From contig NZ_JACRTD010000001.1 of the NCBI RefSeq assembly GCF_014385085.1, positions 382,318-446,317 of the forward strand: DNA of 64,000 bases. The letters are read 5' to 3'. The notes below the pieces were generated by a model, which was given only the letters and a program-made list of their open reading frames with translations, had not been told where the DNA came from and did no database searches. Numbering within the stretch: position 1 is the stretch's first letter; each line of letters opens with the position of its first letter. The position numbers were made by a program, and so were the translations under genes. Below, in pieces: positions 36,286 through 45,439 of the stretch. This stretch comes from Youxingia wuxianensis (GTDB taxonomy: Bacteria > Bacillota > Clostridia > Oscillospirales > Ruminococcaceae).

Positions 36286-39200
36286 GATGGCGCTCACCTG
36301 CCTCTTCCCATTGTAAAATCTCTTTTTTATCCAGTTCATGAAGCTCTCGCACCGGGTCTGTTTCCTCGTGGGTGCATACACTTTTGTAATCACACCACTG
36401 GCAAGGAGAGTAGCCCGGTCCATCGCAGGGAATATCCTGTATATGCCCCTGGTAAAGCTCCTCTCCAATACCCGTCAGCAGCGTTTCTACCAGCTTTTTT
36501 ATTTTAGTCATCTCATGTAAGGAGGCGATCGAAGAATGGGCATCCAAGGTGCCGTCTTTTTTCAGCTTTGCCGGAATAAATATTCCGGCAATATTTTTCT
36601 CCATACCGGATAATACATCCATATCATCTAATATCAAGCCGTTCATACGAAGCCTTTTTGTCTGCTCGTTGATAATTTCTTCGTCCGAGGCATCTCTTCC
36701 GGCAGAGATAATATTATCTTTTGCCGGCATATATAACACCCCGGCGGGGAGATTATTCTCTCCATTTTCCCAGATGGAAAACAGGTAGATCAGCATCTGC
36801 ATATTCAGTCCATAAAAAATATCCGACAGCTTAAACAGCTTTGATCCAGACTTATAATCCACTACACGGATAAATTTTTTTCCACCCTTTTCCATGACGT
36901 CCATCCGATCCACAATGCCTTCTACAATTACCCGGTTTCCCTGGGCAGTTTCCAGAATCATGGGTTTTATCTCTTCCCCCAGCCCGATAGGAAGCTCAAA
37001 AGCGGCCGGCTCAAAGCTGCTTTGTGCAAACTCCCGGGACAGCTGGGACAATAACCGCAACAATGTGTTGACCAGCCGGTGGAAGAGATATTTAAACCGG
37101 GAACTCATAGTATCATAATCTTTAATTCGCTCCCGCAGATAATGATCAATAAGTTCGGTAATTTCAGCGCGCAGTTGGTTGGATGTAACTTCAGCAAGTC
37201 CTTTTCCGCCATATTTAGAAACGATCTTCTGAAGCACCAAATGGACTAAAGAACCTGACTGCAGCGGATTAAACTCCACCTTTTTTCGCTTATTCAACCG
37301 CAGTCCTACCTGACAGAAATACGAAAATGGGCAGTTATAAAATCGTTCTACCTTCGAAGGAGACAGCCGCATGGTTTGGCCAAAAAGATCTTTAATCACC
37401 GACTTGTCCTCAAGAACAAAACGTTTCCCCGCGTTTGAGGAGCTCAGATGCAGGAAACGCTCCCTTTCCTGATGGTAAAAATAATATTTTAAAGCCTTTT
37501 CCTGGACGCTATCCTCTCCAAAGTGACGGGTCATAATATCAAAGGCGGTTTTTTTATTTTGCGCCTTTTCCAGCATAGGAATTTGGGAAGAAAATGTCTG
37601 CTCTATAGGCAGACACTCCTTTACCTGATCGATCACCGAGGATTTGGCCAGAGAAACTCCGGCAGTATCCTGTTGGGGATAGGTTAAAAACAGCTTGTTC
37701 GAAGGAGCGCTCAGTGCAAAATAAACATAATATTTTTCGTAAAGAGCTGTCTGCTCCGGAGTGTTTAAAAGCTCCACTCCTTGTTTTCGCAGTTCTTCCC
37801 GTTCCACCGAAGAAAGCAGTCCGGAAGCAGAGCTCCAGCGTGGGAACTCCCCTTCATTTAGTCCCAATACAAAAACAGCCTTCGGCTCATTGGGACGGAT
37901 ACGGTCCGCCGTTCCTACAATCACTTGGTCCAAGGTTTGCGGTAAAAGGCCGATATCACACGAAACCAGGCTCAGGCGCAGCAGATCGATCAACTTAGAG
38001 AGCGGCAGGTACACACCGGACAGCGCTCCCCCAAATACATCCAGCATATCCATCAGAAGATCCCAAATCTGCGCCCCAGTCTCCAAAAAAGCCTTGCTTT
38101 CACTGGGAGGCATTTCCTGAGCGCTGTTTTGAAGATTTTCTACTGCGTTAATCTCTTCCAAATAACGAAATACCGCCAATGCAAAGCTTTTTCCATCACA
38201 CCGGGAAACCTTTTTTTTCAAAGCGACCAAGGGTTCTATCAGTTGGATCCGGGTAAGATTGATTTCTTCTAACAGCTTTTGCTCTTCTTCCCCGAACTTT
38301 TCTGACATACCCGCGGGATTATTGGTAAACTGCTGGGTCCAGGAAGAGCCTTTTATCTGCCAGATATATACATAGTTTTCCAGATTTCCCATTTTTACCG
38401 GATCAATTCCGGTGATGCATTTTTTTCCCAGGGAGAGCACCTGTTCTGTATCGAAATTCGAACGGATCGACTCCAAGGCGCTCATTAACCCGCTGACCAG
38501 CGGGTATATCTGTACATCCTGGCGAAGATCGGCAAAGAAAGGGATCTCATATCGGGAAAATACGGTTTGCAGGGGAACCAAATACCGTTCTAGACTGCGG
38601 GAGATCAGTACGATATCCCGGTAGCGATAGCCCTCTTCTCTTACAAGGGTGCAGATCTGGGAGGCGATATATTCCAATTCATCATAGATATCTGTACAGG
38701 CAAGCAGACTTATTCCGTCGGCCTCCTGAGGAAACATGCTATGGGATAGCTTGGGAAGCTGTATAGACAGATGCGCAATTGCCGGATTATGGTATCGTTT
38801 GGGACGGGTGAGGATCGTTGGGGCAAGTACCTTCCCGCCGCATTTTTTGGCGCACTCAACCAGTCGGTTAGCAGTAGCGCATGCCGCAGAGAACATCCCT
38901 GTATGTCCGCTTTTATCGGCAAGTCCGTCACAGGTAAACGCAGCCGTTACCTTTGGGCTCTGCATAAGTATTCTGGAAAGCAGTTTGAACTCGCTGCCCA
39001 TAAAGGCCATGAAACCATCGATAAATACCTGATATCCCTGGAAAAACGGATGTTCTTCCAGCAGCTTGTACGCCCGGATGAGATCATCATCCGGGTCTGC
39101 ATATCCCCGCTGGATCATCGCCTGGTAGGTATCATAAATCAAAGCGATATCCGAAAGTTTTTCTCTGAAGGCGCTGCCTTGTTCTTCGGCGATTTCCCGC

Positions 39201-39607
39201 AGCTTATCACAATCCACCCCAGAAGATTTCAGTTCACTGATCATTGAGCACATTTCTTCTATAAAGGCGGCCGTACTAATATTTTTATGATATGACTGCA
39301 GATGGCCGGACAATTCATCCAAGGCAACGCTCATCAGGAGATATTTTGCGGTATTATCCATATAAACGCCGGCAAGTCCGCCAAACTCGCGGAAAATTCG
39401 ATTGCACAGACGTGTAAAGCTAAGGACCTCCACAGATAATGCTTTCTGCGGACCCAGCCGCCGGTAGAGCGCTTTTTCGCTTTCAAAAGAATACTGTTCC
39501 GGTACGATCAAAATTACCTTGTCGCCGCTATTTATAGCCGCTTCAATTCGTTGGTAAAGCAAGGTGGTTTTTCCCGTTCCGGCGGCCCCTAAAATCAAAT
39601 CCAGCAT
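36278..39607 (-). CDS. addB: ATP-dependent helicase/nuclease subunit B (AddB)
   Basis: 1109 residues. Walker A GAAGTGKTTLLYQRI at 7-21; an inactive-type helicase body; a nuclease domain with VVDYKSGSKLF in the last third; and the Fe-S cluster cysteines, one in FYNCPFSYFCQ (about 780) and the rest in the C-terminal CDGPGYSPCQWCDYKSVC. Forms the AddAB complex with the gene just downstream. A likely start of the core gene run. Confidence 0.96.
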   Translation of the reverse strand: MLDLILGAAGTGKTTLLYQRIEAAINSGDKVILIVPEQYSFESEKALYRRLGPQKALSVEVLSFTRLCNRIFREFGGLAGVYMDNTAKYLLMSVALDELSGHLQSYHKNISTAAFIEEMCSMISELKSSGVDCDKLREIAEEQGSAFREKLSDIALIYDTYQAMIQRGYADPDDDLIRAYKLLEEHPFFQGYQVFIDGFMAFMGSEFKLLSRILMQSPKVTAAFTCDGLADKSGHTGMFSAACATANRLVECAKKCGGKVLAPTILTRPKRYHNPAIAHLSIQLPKLSHSMFPQEADGISLLACTDIYDELEYIASQICTLVREEGYRYRDIVLISRSLERYLVPLQTVFSRYEIPFFADLRQDVQIYPLVSGLMSALESIRSNFDTEQVLSLGKKCITGIDPVKMGNLENYVYIWQIKGSSWTQQFTNNPAGMSEKFGEEEQKLLEEINLTRIQLIEPLVALKKKVSRCDGKSFALAVFRYLEEINAVENLQNSAQEMPPSESKAFLETGAQIWDLLMDMLDVFGGALSGVYLPLSKLIDLLRLSLVSCDIGLLPQTLDQVIVGTADRIRPNEPKAVFVLGLNEGEFPRWSSASGLLSSVEREELRKQGVELLNTPEQTALYEKYYVYFALSAPSNKLFLTYPQQDTAGVSLAKSSVIDQVKECLPIEQTFSSQIPMLEKAQNKKTAFDIMTRHFGEDSVQEKALKYYFYHQERERFLHLSSSNAGKRFVLEDKSVIKDLFGQTMRLSPSKVERFYNCPFSYFCQVGLRLNKRKKVEFNPLQSGSLVHLVLQKIVSKYGGKGLAEVTSNQLRAEITELIDHYLRERIKDYDTMSSRFKYLFHRLVNTLLRLLSQLSREFAQSSFEPAAFELPIGLGEEIKPMILETAQGNRVIVEGIVDRMDVMEKGGKKFIRVVDYKSGSKLFKLSDIFYGLNMQMLIYLFSIWENGENNLPAGVLYMPAKDNIISAGRDASDEEIINEQTKRLRMNGLILDDMDVLSGMEKNIAGIFIPAKLKKDGTLDAHSSIASLHEMTKIKKLVETLLTGIGEELYQGHIQDIPCDGPGYSPCQWCDYKSVCTHEETDPVRELHELDKKEILQWEEAGERHHG

Positions 39608-39730
39608 TCTTTTTCCCTTCTTTCAATGTATGAAATAGCCGCGCTGGGCAAGCGGTAATTTGCTTTTTCCTGGAGGGAAAAGCACAGCTTTGTGTTTCTT
39701 TCTTATTTTATCATACTTCCCTTTAAATGA

Positions 39731-39767
39731 AAATAACAATCCATCCCAAGGGGATGGATTGTTATTT
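39731..39767 (-). terminator. terminator of the 2-oxoacid oxidoreductase operon
   Basis: Perfect 17-bp inverted repeat (39731-39747 with 39751-39767), 3-base loop, 9 bases after the stop codon at 39777, T-rich on the minus strand. Confidence 0.9.
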
Positions 39768-39776
39768 AAAGTTAAA

Positions 39777-40304
39777 TTATAAGCTCATGCCCAATTTAAT
39801 CGCTTTTAAGTTAGGCTGTGCCAAATGCTGCTTTTTAGGCGGAACACATTTTAAGATTGCCTTCTCAACCGTTTCATAAGAGGCAAATTTTGCTTCTGCC
39901 AGCACCTTGCCCAGGATAATAATATTTGCCAGCCCTTTCAGGCCTTCTTTATCCGCTAAGGTAGTAGCTGGAATATAAAATGTTTTTATGTCGGTGCGGT
40001 CGCATTTTTTATCGATCAGGGAACTGTCGATCACTGCGATGCCGCCGGGGACTACTTTGTCGATAAATTTATCGTAAGACGGCAAATTCATAGCAATTAG
40101 AACATCTGGATTAAGAACCAACGGAGAACCGATAGGTTCTTCAGAAATACAAACGCTGCAGTTGGCGGTGCCGCCTCTCATTTCCGGGCCATAGGAAGGC
40201 AGCCAGGAAACATATTTTTCATCAATCAGTCCGGCATATGCCGCTACTTTCCCAGCAAACAGAACGCCCTGTCCGCCGAAACCAGCCAATAACATGCTTA
40301 CCAT
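39777..40304 (-). CDS. korC: 2-oxoacid:ferredoxin oxidoreductase, gamma subunit
   Basis: 175 residues. [18 protein letters not shown] at 8-25, [15 protein letters not shown], and GIAVIDSSL are typical of the gamma subunit of KGOR/VOR-type enzymes. Last gene of the operon; overlaps korB by one base. Confidence 0.92.
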   Translation of the reverse strand: MVSMLLAGFGGQGVLFAGKVAAYAGLIDEKYVSWLPSYGPEMRGGTANCSVCISEEPIGSPLVLNPDVLIAMNLPSYDKFIDKVVPGGIAVIDSSLIDKKCDRTDIKTFYIPATTLADKEGLKGLANIIILGKVLAEAKFASYETVEKAILKCVPPKKQHLAQPNLKAIKLGMSL

Positions 40305-41059
40305 TACGGCCTAACCCCCTTTTCTGTCCGGTCCACATAAACGCCCAGAGGATAATAGGGAATCATATTCTCACGCAGCCAACCTAACGCTTCCGAGGGA
40401 GTCAGTCCCCAGTTGGTAGGACAGGTGGAAAGAACCTCTATTATAGAAAATCCTTTGTTTTCAATCTGGGCGGTAAATGCTTTTTTAATAGCTGCGCCTG
40501 CTTTACGGATATTGGGGACGCTGTCTACAGTAACCCGTTCAGCGTAGGCTACACCGCTCAAAGTGGAAAGCATTTCACATACTCGGATGGGGAAACCAAT
40601 CTGATTTACATCACGCCCATAGGGGGTCGTTTGGGTTACCTGGCCAGGCAGTGTGGTCGGGGCCATCTGTCCGCCGGTCATACCATAAATTGCATTGTTA
40701 ACAAAGATAACGGTGATATTTTCTCCACGTGTCGCCGCATGAACGGTTTCCGCAGTACCGATGGCCGCTAAATCGCCATCCCCTTGATAGGTAAAGACCA
40801 CATTTTCCGGTCTGGCTCTTTTCAGTCCGGTAGCTACTGCCGGTGCGCGGCCATGGGGAGCCTCCACCATATCACATCCAAAATAATTGTATGCCATTAC
40901 GGAACAGCCAACTGGCGCTACACCGATTGATTTGCCTTCTACACCCAGATCATCCAGCGCCTGTGCAACCAATTTATGAATGATACCATGGGTACAGCCG
41001 GGACAGTAATGGGTAGGAACATCTAAAAGTGCGTGAGGTCTATCATATACAACAGCCAT
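40304..41059 (-). CDS. korB: 2-oxoacid:ferredoxin oxidoreductase, thiamine-diphosphate (beta) subunit
   Basis: 251 residues. Contains CPGCTHGIIHKL (about 19-30) and the TPP motif GDGDLAAIGTAETVHA ... VIFVNNAIYGMTGGQMAPTT. Together with korA it converts 2-oxoacids to acyl-CoA with reduced ferredoxin. Single-base overlaps with both neighbours. Confidence 0.94.
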   Translation of the reverse strand: MAVVYDRPHALLDVPTHYCPGCTHGIIHKLVAQALDDLGVEGKSIGVAPVGCSVMAYNYFGCDMVEAPHGRAPAVATGLKRARPENVVFTYQGDGDLAAIGTAETVHAATRGENITVIFVNNAIYGMTGGQMAPTTLPGQVTQTTPYGRDVNQIGFPIRVCEMLSTLSGVAYAERVTVDSVPNIRKAGAAIKKAFTAQIENKGFSIIEVLSTCPTNWGLTPSEALGWLRENMIPYYPLGVYVDRTEKGVRP

Positions 41060-42129
41060 TATCTGTCACCTCCTGTCATTTTTTCAATTTCAGCCAGTAC
41101 TTCTGCTGGCGTGGGGATAACACCGCCGGTATGACCAAAAAACGCTACTGGCTTCTTGCCGTTTACTGCAAGGCGGACGTCGTCCACCATCTGCCCCATG
41201 CTCATTTCTACTGTTAAGAAAGCCTGTGCGGTTTCCGCCGCTTTAGCAATCACAGAAGACGGATACGGCCACAGGGTCAGAGGACGGATCATGCCAACCT
41301 TTATCCCTTTGCCCCGGGCGGTATTGATGGCGGAACGAACGATACGGGAGGTCGCGCCGTAAGCCACCACCACCAGCTGAGCGTCTTCCACTAAATATTC
41401 TTCTGCTCTGGCTTCCTTGGATTTAATCAGCTCATAGCGTTCGAAACGTTCTTTCACGTTTTTCTCTAATTCATCCGGCTGCAGATACAAAGAATTTACA
41501 ATATGATGGGCCCGCTTGCCCTGATGACCAGTGAGCGCCCAGGAACTTTTGTCCACCGGGTTTACGCTTTTTTCTGGAAATACGACCGGTTCCATCATCT
41601 GACCCAGCATACCGTCCGCTAAAATCATAGACGGCATACGGTATTGATCCGCCAAGTCAAACGCGTCAAATACCATATCGACCATTTCCTGGATAGAAGA
41701 AGGCGCAAATACCAGCGCATGCAGATCCCCATGACCAGGAGCACGGGTAGCCTGCCAGTAATCCGACTGAGAAGGCTGGATTCCCCCCAACCCAGGGCCG
41801 CCTCTCTGTACGTTGATGATCAGACAAGGAAGATCGGATCCGGCGATATAAGAAATACCTTCCGCTTTCAGGGAAATTCCCGGTGAAGAAGAAGAAGTCA
41901 TGGCGCGGATACCCGCTGATGCTGCGCCCAATACCATATTGATCGCGGCAACCTCAGATTCTGCCTGTAAATATGTACCGCCGATTTTGGGCAGACGTTT
42001 GGCCATATATGCGGCAACCTCGGTTTGAGGCGTGATCGGGTAACCAAAGAAATGATGGCATCCCGCTTGGATAGCGGCTTCCGCAAGAGCCTCATTTCCT
42101 TTCATAAGAACTCTTTGATTGGAACTCAT
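41059..42129 (-). CDS. korA: 2-oxoacid:ferredoxin oxidoreductase, alpha subunit (VorB/KorA type)
   Basis: 356 residues. Pyrimidine-binding domain with HHFFGYPITPQTEVAAYMA (25-43), QAESEVAAINMVLGAASAG and TSSSSPGISLKAEG, and the QRGGPGLGGIQPSQSDYW stretch. Could act on 2-oxoglutarate or branched-chain 2-oxoacids; NCBI-style naming for this subgroup is VorB, and substrate cannot be read from sequence. Confidence 0.92.
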   Translation of the reverse strand: MSSNQRVLMKGNEALAEAAIQAGCHHFFGYPITPQTEVAAYMAKRLPKIGGTYLQAESEVAAINMVLGAASAGIRAMTSSSSPGISLKAEGISYIAGSDLPCLIINVQRGGPGLGGIQPSQSDYWQATRAPGHGDLHALVFAPSSIQEMVDMVFDAFDLADQYRMPSMILADGMLGQMMEPVVFPEKSVNPVDKSSWALTGHQGKRAHHIVNSLYLQPDELEKNVKERFERYELIKSKEARAEEYLVEDAQLVVVAYGATSRIVRSAINTARGKGIKVGMIRPLTLWPYPSSVIAKAAETAQAFLTVEMSMGQMVDDVRLAVNGKKPVAFFGHTGGVIPTPAEVLAEIEKMTGGDR

Positions 42130-42167
42130 GGTTTGTCACTTTCCTTTCATGTACAACCTATTGTACT

Positions 42168-42374
42168 CTATTTTTCAACGGTAATTGCGCAGTCAGGGCA
42201 CATAATTGCACACATTGCGCATCCGATACAGCTGTCCATCTCTATTACAGTCGCAGGATGGTAGCCTTTCACATTCAGCTTCGATTTATCAAGGAAAATA
42301 ATCTTTTTCGGGCACACCTCAACACACAACCCGCATCCCTTACATAAATTTTCTCGTACTGTCATTTTTGCCAT
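42168..42374 (-). CDS. korD: 2x[4Fe-4S] ferredoxin subunit of the oxidoreductase
   Basis: 68 residues with two C-x2-C-x2-C-x3-C-P clusters ([12 protein letters not shown] and [12 protein letters not shown]). Delta subunit that passes electrons from the catalytic subunits. ATG 42374 lies 9 bases after AGGAGG; the upstream extension is not homologous. Confidence 0.94.
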   Translation of the reverse strand: MAKMTVRENLCKGCGLCVEVCPKKIIFLDKSKLNVKGYHPATVIEMDSCIGCAMCAIMCPDCAITVEK

Positions 42375-42409
42375 TATAAAGCACCTCCTTTTATGGTTTT
42401 CAGGGAGTT

Positions 42410-43090
42410 TTATTCTTCCCACGGTTTTTTAACAAATATCTTTACAGGATATACCTTCTGCCCGGGCATCAAAGCTTTTACTTGCTTGGCAAGATCTTCT
42501 TTGACGGAGGTAAAAAGCAAAGGCACCTGATATTCTTGCGCCGTCTGTAAAGCGAATTGATGGGTAGAAACCACATCGTCCGCCGTAGTAATATCCGCCA
42601 GGTTAGAATTGTTGACCACCCCGGTTACTTTCAGCCGGGAGATTTTCTGGATTTCCTGCAAAATCTCCGCCGCTTCTTTTGAAGTTCTGGTCAGATAACG
42701 ATAGCCGTTAACCACATAGAGAAGATCACAGCCGCCTGCTTCTTCAATCTCATGGCTGTATCTACCCAAAGCCGCCGCTCCGGCATCATCCCCGCCCACG
42801 TCAATAATCAGATGTTTTTGCGTGCAGATCGCCGCATCCAACTGCCCGGTCAGTGCTGGAATGTCCAAATTGCTTTTGGCATAAGTGGGAGTAATCATTT
42901 CTATTCCATGCTTTTCCATGAGCGTCTGAAAATCGGCGCTTCGAAAATATGGATTGACAATATCGAGGTCTACCAAGACCACATCTTTTGTCTTTTTCTT
43001 TATATCCAAGGCCAAATTGACCGCTAGATTGGTTTTACCGCTGCCGTAGTGCCCGACAATCACAACGATTCGTTTTAAATTAGTAACCAT
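42410..43090 (-). CDS. P-loop ATPase (MinD/ParA/CobQ-like) of the oxidoreductase operon
   Basis: 226 residues. Walker [16 protein letters not shown] (13-27), [15 protein letters not shown] (switch I-like), [15 protein letters not shown] (Walker B/switch II-like). Distant from ParA; no DNA-binding domain. First gene of the ferredoxin-oxidoreductase operon, which suggests a role in enzyme maturation or regulation, not tested. Ribosome site GAGAGGGTGA before the ATG. Confidence 0.78.
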   Translation of the reverse strand: MVTNLKRIVVIVGHYGSGKTNLAVNLALDIKKKTKDVVLVDLDIVNPYFRSADFQTLMEKHGIEMITPTYAKSNLDIPALTGQLDAAICTQKHLIIDVGGDDAGAAALGRYSHEIEEAGGCDLLYVVNGYRYLTRTSKEAAEILQEIQKISRLKVTGVVNNSNLADITTADDVVSTHQFALQTAQEYQVPLLFTSVKEDLAKQVKALMPGQKVYPVKIFVKKPWEE

Positions 43091-43128
43091 AAGCTCACCC
43101 TCTCATAATGAGTTGGAGTATTCTTTGT

Positions 43129-43157
43129 ATTATAACACTTTCTTTTTTCATCCACAA
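43129..43157 (-). promoter_or_regulatory. promoter of the oxidoreductase operon
   Basis: TTGTGG (43152-43157), 17 bases, TATAAT (43129-43134), minus strand, 39 bases upstream of the ATPase start. Confidence 0.7.
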
Positions 43158-43228
43158 CATTTATAGGCGATTTTCAAGATTTACCACAAATTCGCTTTTA
43201 GTTATTGCCTTAATAAAGTGCAAAAACA

Positions 43229-43264
43229 ACAAAAAAATCCTTCTTCTTTTAGAAAAAGGATTTT
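43229..43264 (-). terminator. terminator of the NPDTG peptide gene
   Basis: 12-bp stem with one mismatch (43234-43245 with 43253-43264) and a T7 run on the minus strand, 26 bases after the stop codon. Confidence 0.85.
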
Positions 43265-43289
43265 CTGGCAAAAGCTCATAAGAAACTAA

Positions 43290-43499
43290 CTATTTTTTTC
43301 TTTTTTTCGCGGACATTACCGCATAAACCACAATCAGAACCACAGAAATTAAAAGCAGTGCTCCCATTACTCCTAAAAGCAAGCCGGAGTTATCCCCCGT
43401 ATCCGGATTTCCTGCCAACGCCGGAACCGCAAGAGAAAGTGCAAACAATATTGCGGTAAACAAAGACATTAGTTTCTTTGATAAATAATGGATAGACAT
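43290..43499 (-). CDS. miniature cell-wall-anchor protein with NPDTG sorting motif
   Basis: 69 residues and nothing but targeting signals. Basic start KKL, hydrophobic signal peptide to AVPALA (residue 29), then G-NPDTG (31-35) DNSG, a hydrophobic stretch 40-62, and a basic KKRKK tail. NPxTGD-membrane-basic tail is the C-terminal sorting signal found on many clostridial surface proteins. If both cuts occur, a mature peptide of only about five residues would remain. ATG 43499 is 9 bases after AGGAGG, and a strong promoter lies upstream, so it is a real gene rather than a fragment. No sortase is in the window. Confidence 0.75.
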   Translation of the reverse strand: MSIHYLSKKLMSLFTAILFALSLAVPALAGNPDTGDNSGLLLGVMGALLLISVVLIVVYAVMSAKKRKK

Positions 43500-43554
43500 G
43501 GTAGAGATCCTCCTGATAAGACAATATGCGTCAGCACAATTTCTAGACACTTTT

Positions 43555-43582
43555 ATTATACCAATTTCCTGTCCGCTGTCAA
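43555..43582 (-). promoter_or_regulatory. promoter of the NPDTG peptide gene
   Basis: TTGACA (43577-43582), 16 bases, TATAAT (43555-43560), minus strand, 56 bases upstream of the start; both boxes are perfect consensus. Confidence 0.88.
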
Positions 43583-43629
43583 CCGACTAACCTTCATTTT
43601 AATAATTTTGAATGATCTTAACAGTAAAC

Positions 43630-43658
43630 TTGCAAAAGTAGTTAAGATAGTATAAAAT
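43630..43658 (+). promoter_or_regulatory. putP promoter
   Basis: TTGCAA (43630-43635), 17 bases, TAAAAT (43653-43658). The divergent partner is the NPDTG-gene promoter about 50 bases away. Confidence 0.65.
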
Positions 43659-43729
43659 AATCTTTATATTTTCTTTATATAAAAGCGTTAAACCATTGAA
43701 CAAATAAAATTCGGAGGGAGAGTTCAGCT

Positions 43730-45220
43730 TTGCAAATTAATATCAGTATCCTGTCAGCATTTATTGTTTATTTTCTGATGATGCTGGCCATCGGGATTTA
43801 CTTCTACAGTAAATCCAAAAACATCTCCGATTATTTCCTGGGCGGACGCGGCCTTGGCAGTTGGGTAACTGCTTTGAGCGCTCAGGCGTCGGATATGTCC
43901 GGGTGGCTTCTTTTGGGGCTTCCCGCAGCGGCCTTTTGGTCGGGATTGTCTGCTGGGTGGATTGCCATTGGCCTGGCAATCGGCACGTATCTTAACTGGA
44001 AATTTATTGCGGTTAAATTCCGGAAGTTTACTGCTGTAGCCAATGATTCGATCACGATTCCCCAATATCTGCAGAACCGTTTTTTGAGCCAGTCTACTTT
44101 GATCCGCAGCGTATGTGCGGTAATTATTTTTGTATTCTTTTTGGTGTATACTGCTTCCGCATTTTCTGCCGGAGCGAAACTGTTCCAGTATGTATTTAAA
44201 TTGGATTATGTGGTTGCGCTGACGATCGGCTCCTTTATCATCATCGCATATACCTTCTTAGGAGGATTTATGGCAGTATGCTGGACCGACTTCATTCAAG
44301 GGACACTGATGTTTGTAGCCTTGGTTATTGTGCCCTTCGCGGCGGCGGCTAAAACCCCTGATTTTTCCTTTCAGCTGATCAGTGAATTAGGCGGAACCAA
44401 CTATTTAAATCTGTTTGCAGACGCTTCAGGGCAAGTAGCTTTGGTAACCATTATTTCCGGTCTGGCCTGGGGACTCGGTTATTTTGGTATGCCCCATATT
44501 CTTACCCGCTTTATGGCGATTAAAGAGAGCTCAATGATTAAAAAGAGCCGTATTATCGCCATGATTTGGGTGATCATTTCTTTGTTGGCCGCTGTTATGG
44601 TGGGAGTTGTTGGGATTGCCTTCCTTGGCGGACGCGGCGCTTATACTGACGTAGGCGCTGCGGAAGTGATTTTTATGGACTTGGTTACCCATCTGTTCCC
44701 AGGACTTATTGCTGGCGTTCTGCTTTCCGCAATTCTAGCGGCAGCGATGAGTACCGCCGATTCACAGCTTTTAGTGGCGGCGTCTGCCGTTTCAAATGAC
44801 TTTTATAAAGCCTTATTCAGAAAGAAGGCCTCCGATAAAGAGCTGATTTGGGTTTCCCGTATCGCGGTAATGGTAATTTCAGTGATCGCGTATTGTTTGG
44901 CATTGGATCCTAACAGTACGGTTATGGGCCTTGTGTCCTATGCTTGGGCTGGTTTTGGTTCTTCCTTTGGACCAGTCATACTGCTGTCCCTTTTCTGGAA
45001 ACGCCTGACCTTGAAGGGGGCCGTCTCCGGTATGATTGTGGGCGGTGTTACCGTAGTTGTTTGGGAAAATGTATCCTTCCTTTCGGGCACCGGCCTCTAC
45101 TCCCTGGTTCCTGGTTTCTTTATCGCTTTGGCAGTAATTGTCCTTGTTTCCTTGATTGATAAGGAACCGTCCCAGGAAGTAAAAGATTTGTTTGAGCGGG
45201 CGCATAACTCTACAATCTAA
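43730..45220 (+). CDS. putP: sodium/proline symporter (SSS family)
   Basis: 496 residues, 13 predicted transmembrane helices. Motifs: SDYFLGGRGLGSWVTALSAQASDMSGWLLLGLP (only family region named), the sodium-site region and the late LLSAILAAAMSTADSQLLVAASA. Begins with TTG, 8 bases after GGAGGGAG. Imports L-proline with Na+. Monocistronic, ending at the hairpin string 45242-45382 and the shared terminator. Confidence 0.94.
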   Translation: MQINISILSAFIVYFLMMLAIGIYFYSKSKNISDYFLGGRGLGSWVTALSAQASDMSGWLLLGLPAAAFWSGLSAGWIAIGLAIGTYLNWKFIAVKFRKFTAVANDSITIPQYLQNRFLSQSTLIRSVCAVIIFVFFLVYTASAFSAGAKLFQYVFKLDYVVALTIGSFIIIAYTFLGGFMAVCWTDFIQGTLMFVALVIVPFAAAAKTPDFSFQLISELGGTNYLNLFADASGQVALVTIISGLAWGLGYFGMPHILTRFMAIKESSMIKKSRIIAMIWVIISLLAAVMVGVVGIAFLGGRGAYTDVGAAEVIFMDLVTHLFPGLIAGVLLSAILAAAMSTADSQLLVAASAVSNDFYKALFRKKASDKELIWVSRIAVMVISVIAYCLALDPNSTVMGLVSYAWAGFGSSFGPVILLSLFWKRLTLKGAVSGMIVGGVTVVVWENVSFLSGTGLYSLVPGFFIALAVIVLVSLIDKEPSQEVKDLFERAHNSTI

Positions 45221-45241
45221 ATTTAACGAGTTATAAAAAAT

Positions 45242-45382
45242 AACGGAAAAATACCGTTTTACTTCGGACCTCGTCCGAGAATGGTTTCGCTTTTTTGGAA
45301 ACCATAAGATCCCTTTCCCGGTCTGCGCCCCCAAAACGCACAGCGTTTTGCCGCCAACGGCGGGAGCAAATCTTCGATTTGC
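45242..45382 (+). repeat. string of six short hairpins between putP and its terminator
   Basis: Six stems in 141 bases, none a tail for a gene: AACGG/CCGTT (45242-45258), TCGGAC/GTCCGA (45264-45278), ATGGTTTC/GAAACCAT (45281-45305), CAAAACGC/GCGTTTTG (45332-45350), CCGCC/GGCGG (45351-45363) and GCAAATC/GATTTGC (45366-45382). Four of them have exactly 3-base loops. No coding potential is seen. May be a transcribed structured RNA or an interspersed repeat; the function is unknown. Confidence 0.7.
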
Positions 45383-45398
45383 CAAGGCGCGGCTATAT

Positions 45399-45434
45399 AA
45401 AAAAAGAAGCCTTCCGCGGAAGGCTTCTTTTTTT
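45399..45434. terminator. bidirectional terminator, putP and LUD gene
   Basis: Perfect 36-base palindrome centred on CCGCGG with A7 and T7 ends, so it terminates transcription in both directions, for putP (plus) and for the LUD gene (minus). Confidence 0.93.
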
Positions 45435-45439
45435 GATCG

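Noticed and set aside
36286..36468. Longer AddA start inside addB
   Set aside because: No homology to AddA and no ribosome binding site; ATG 36285 matches the family start.
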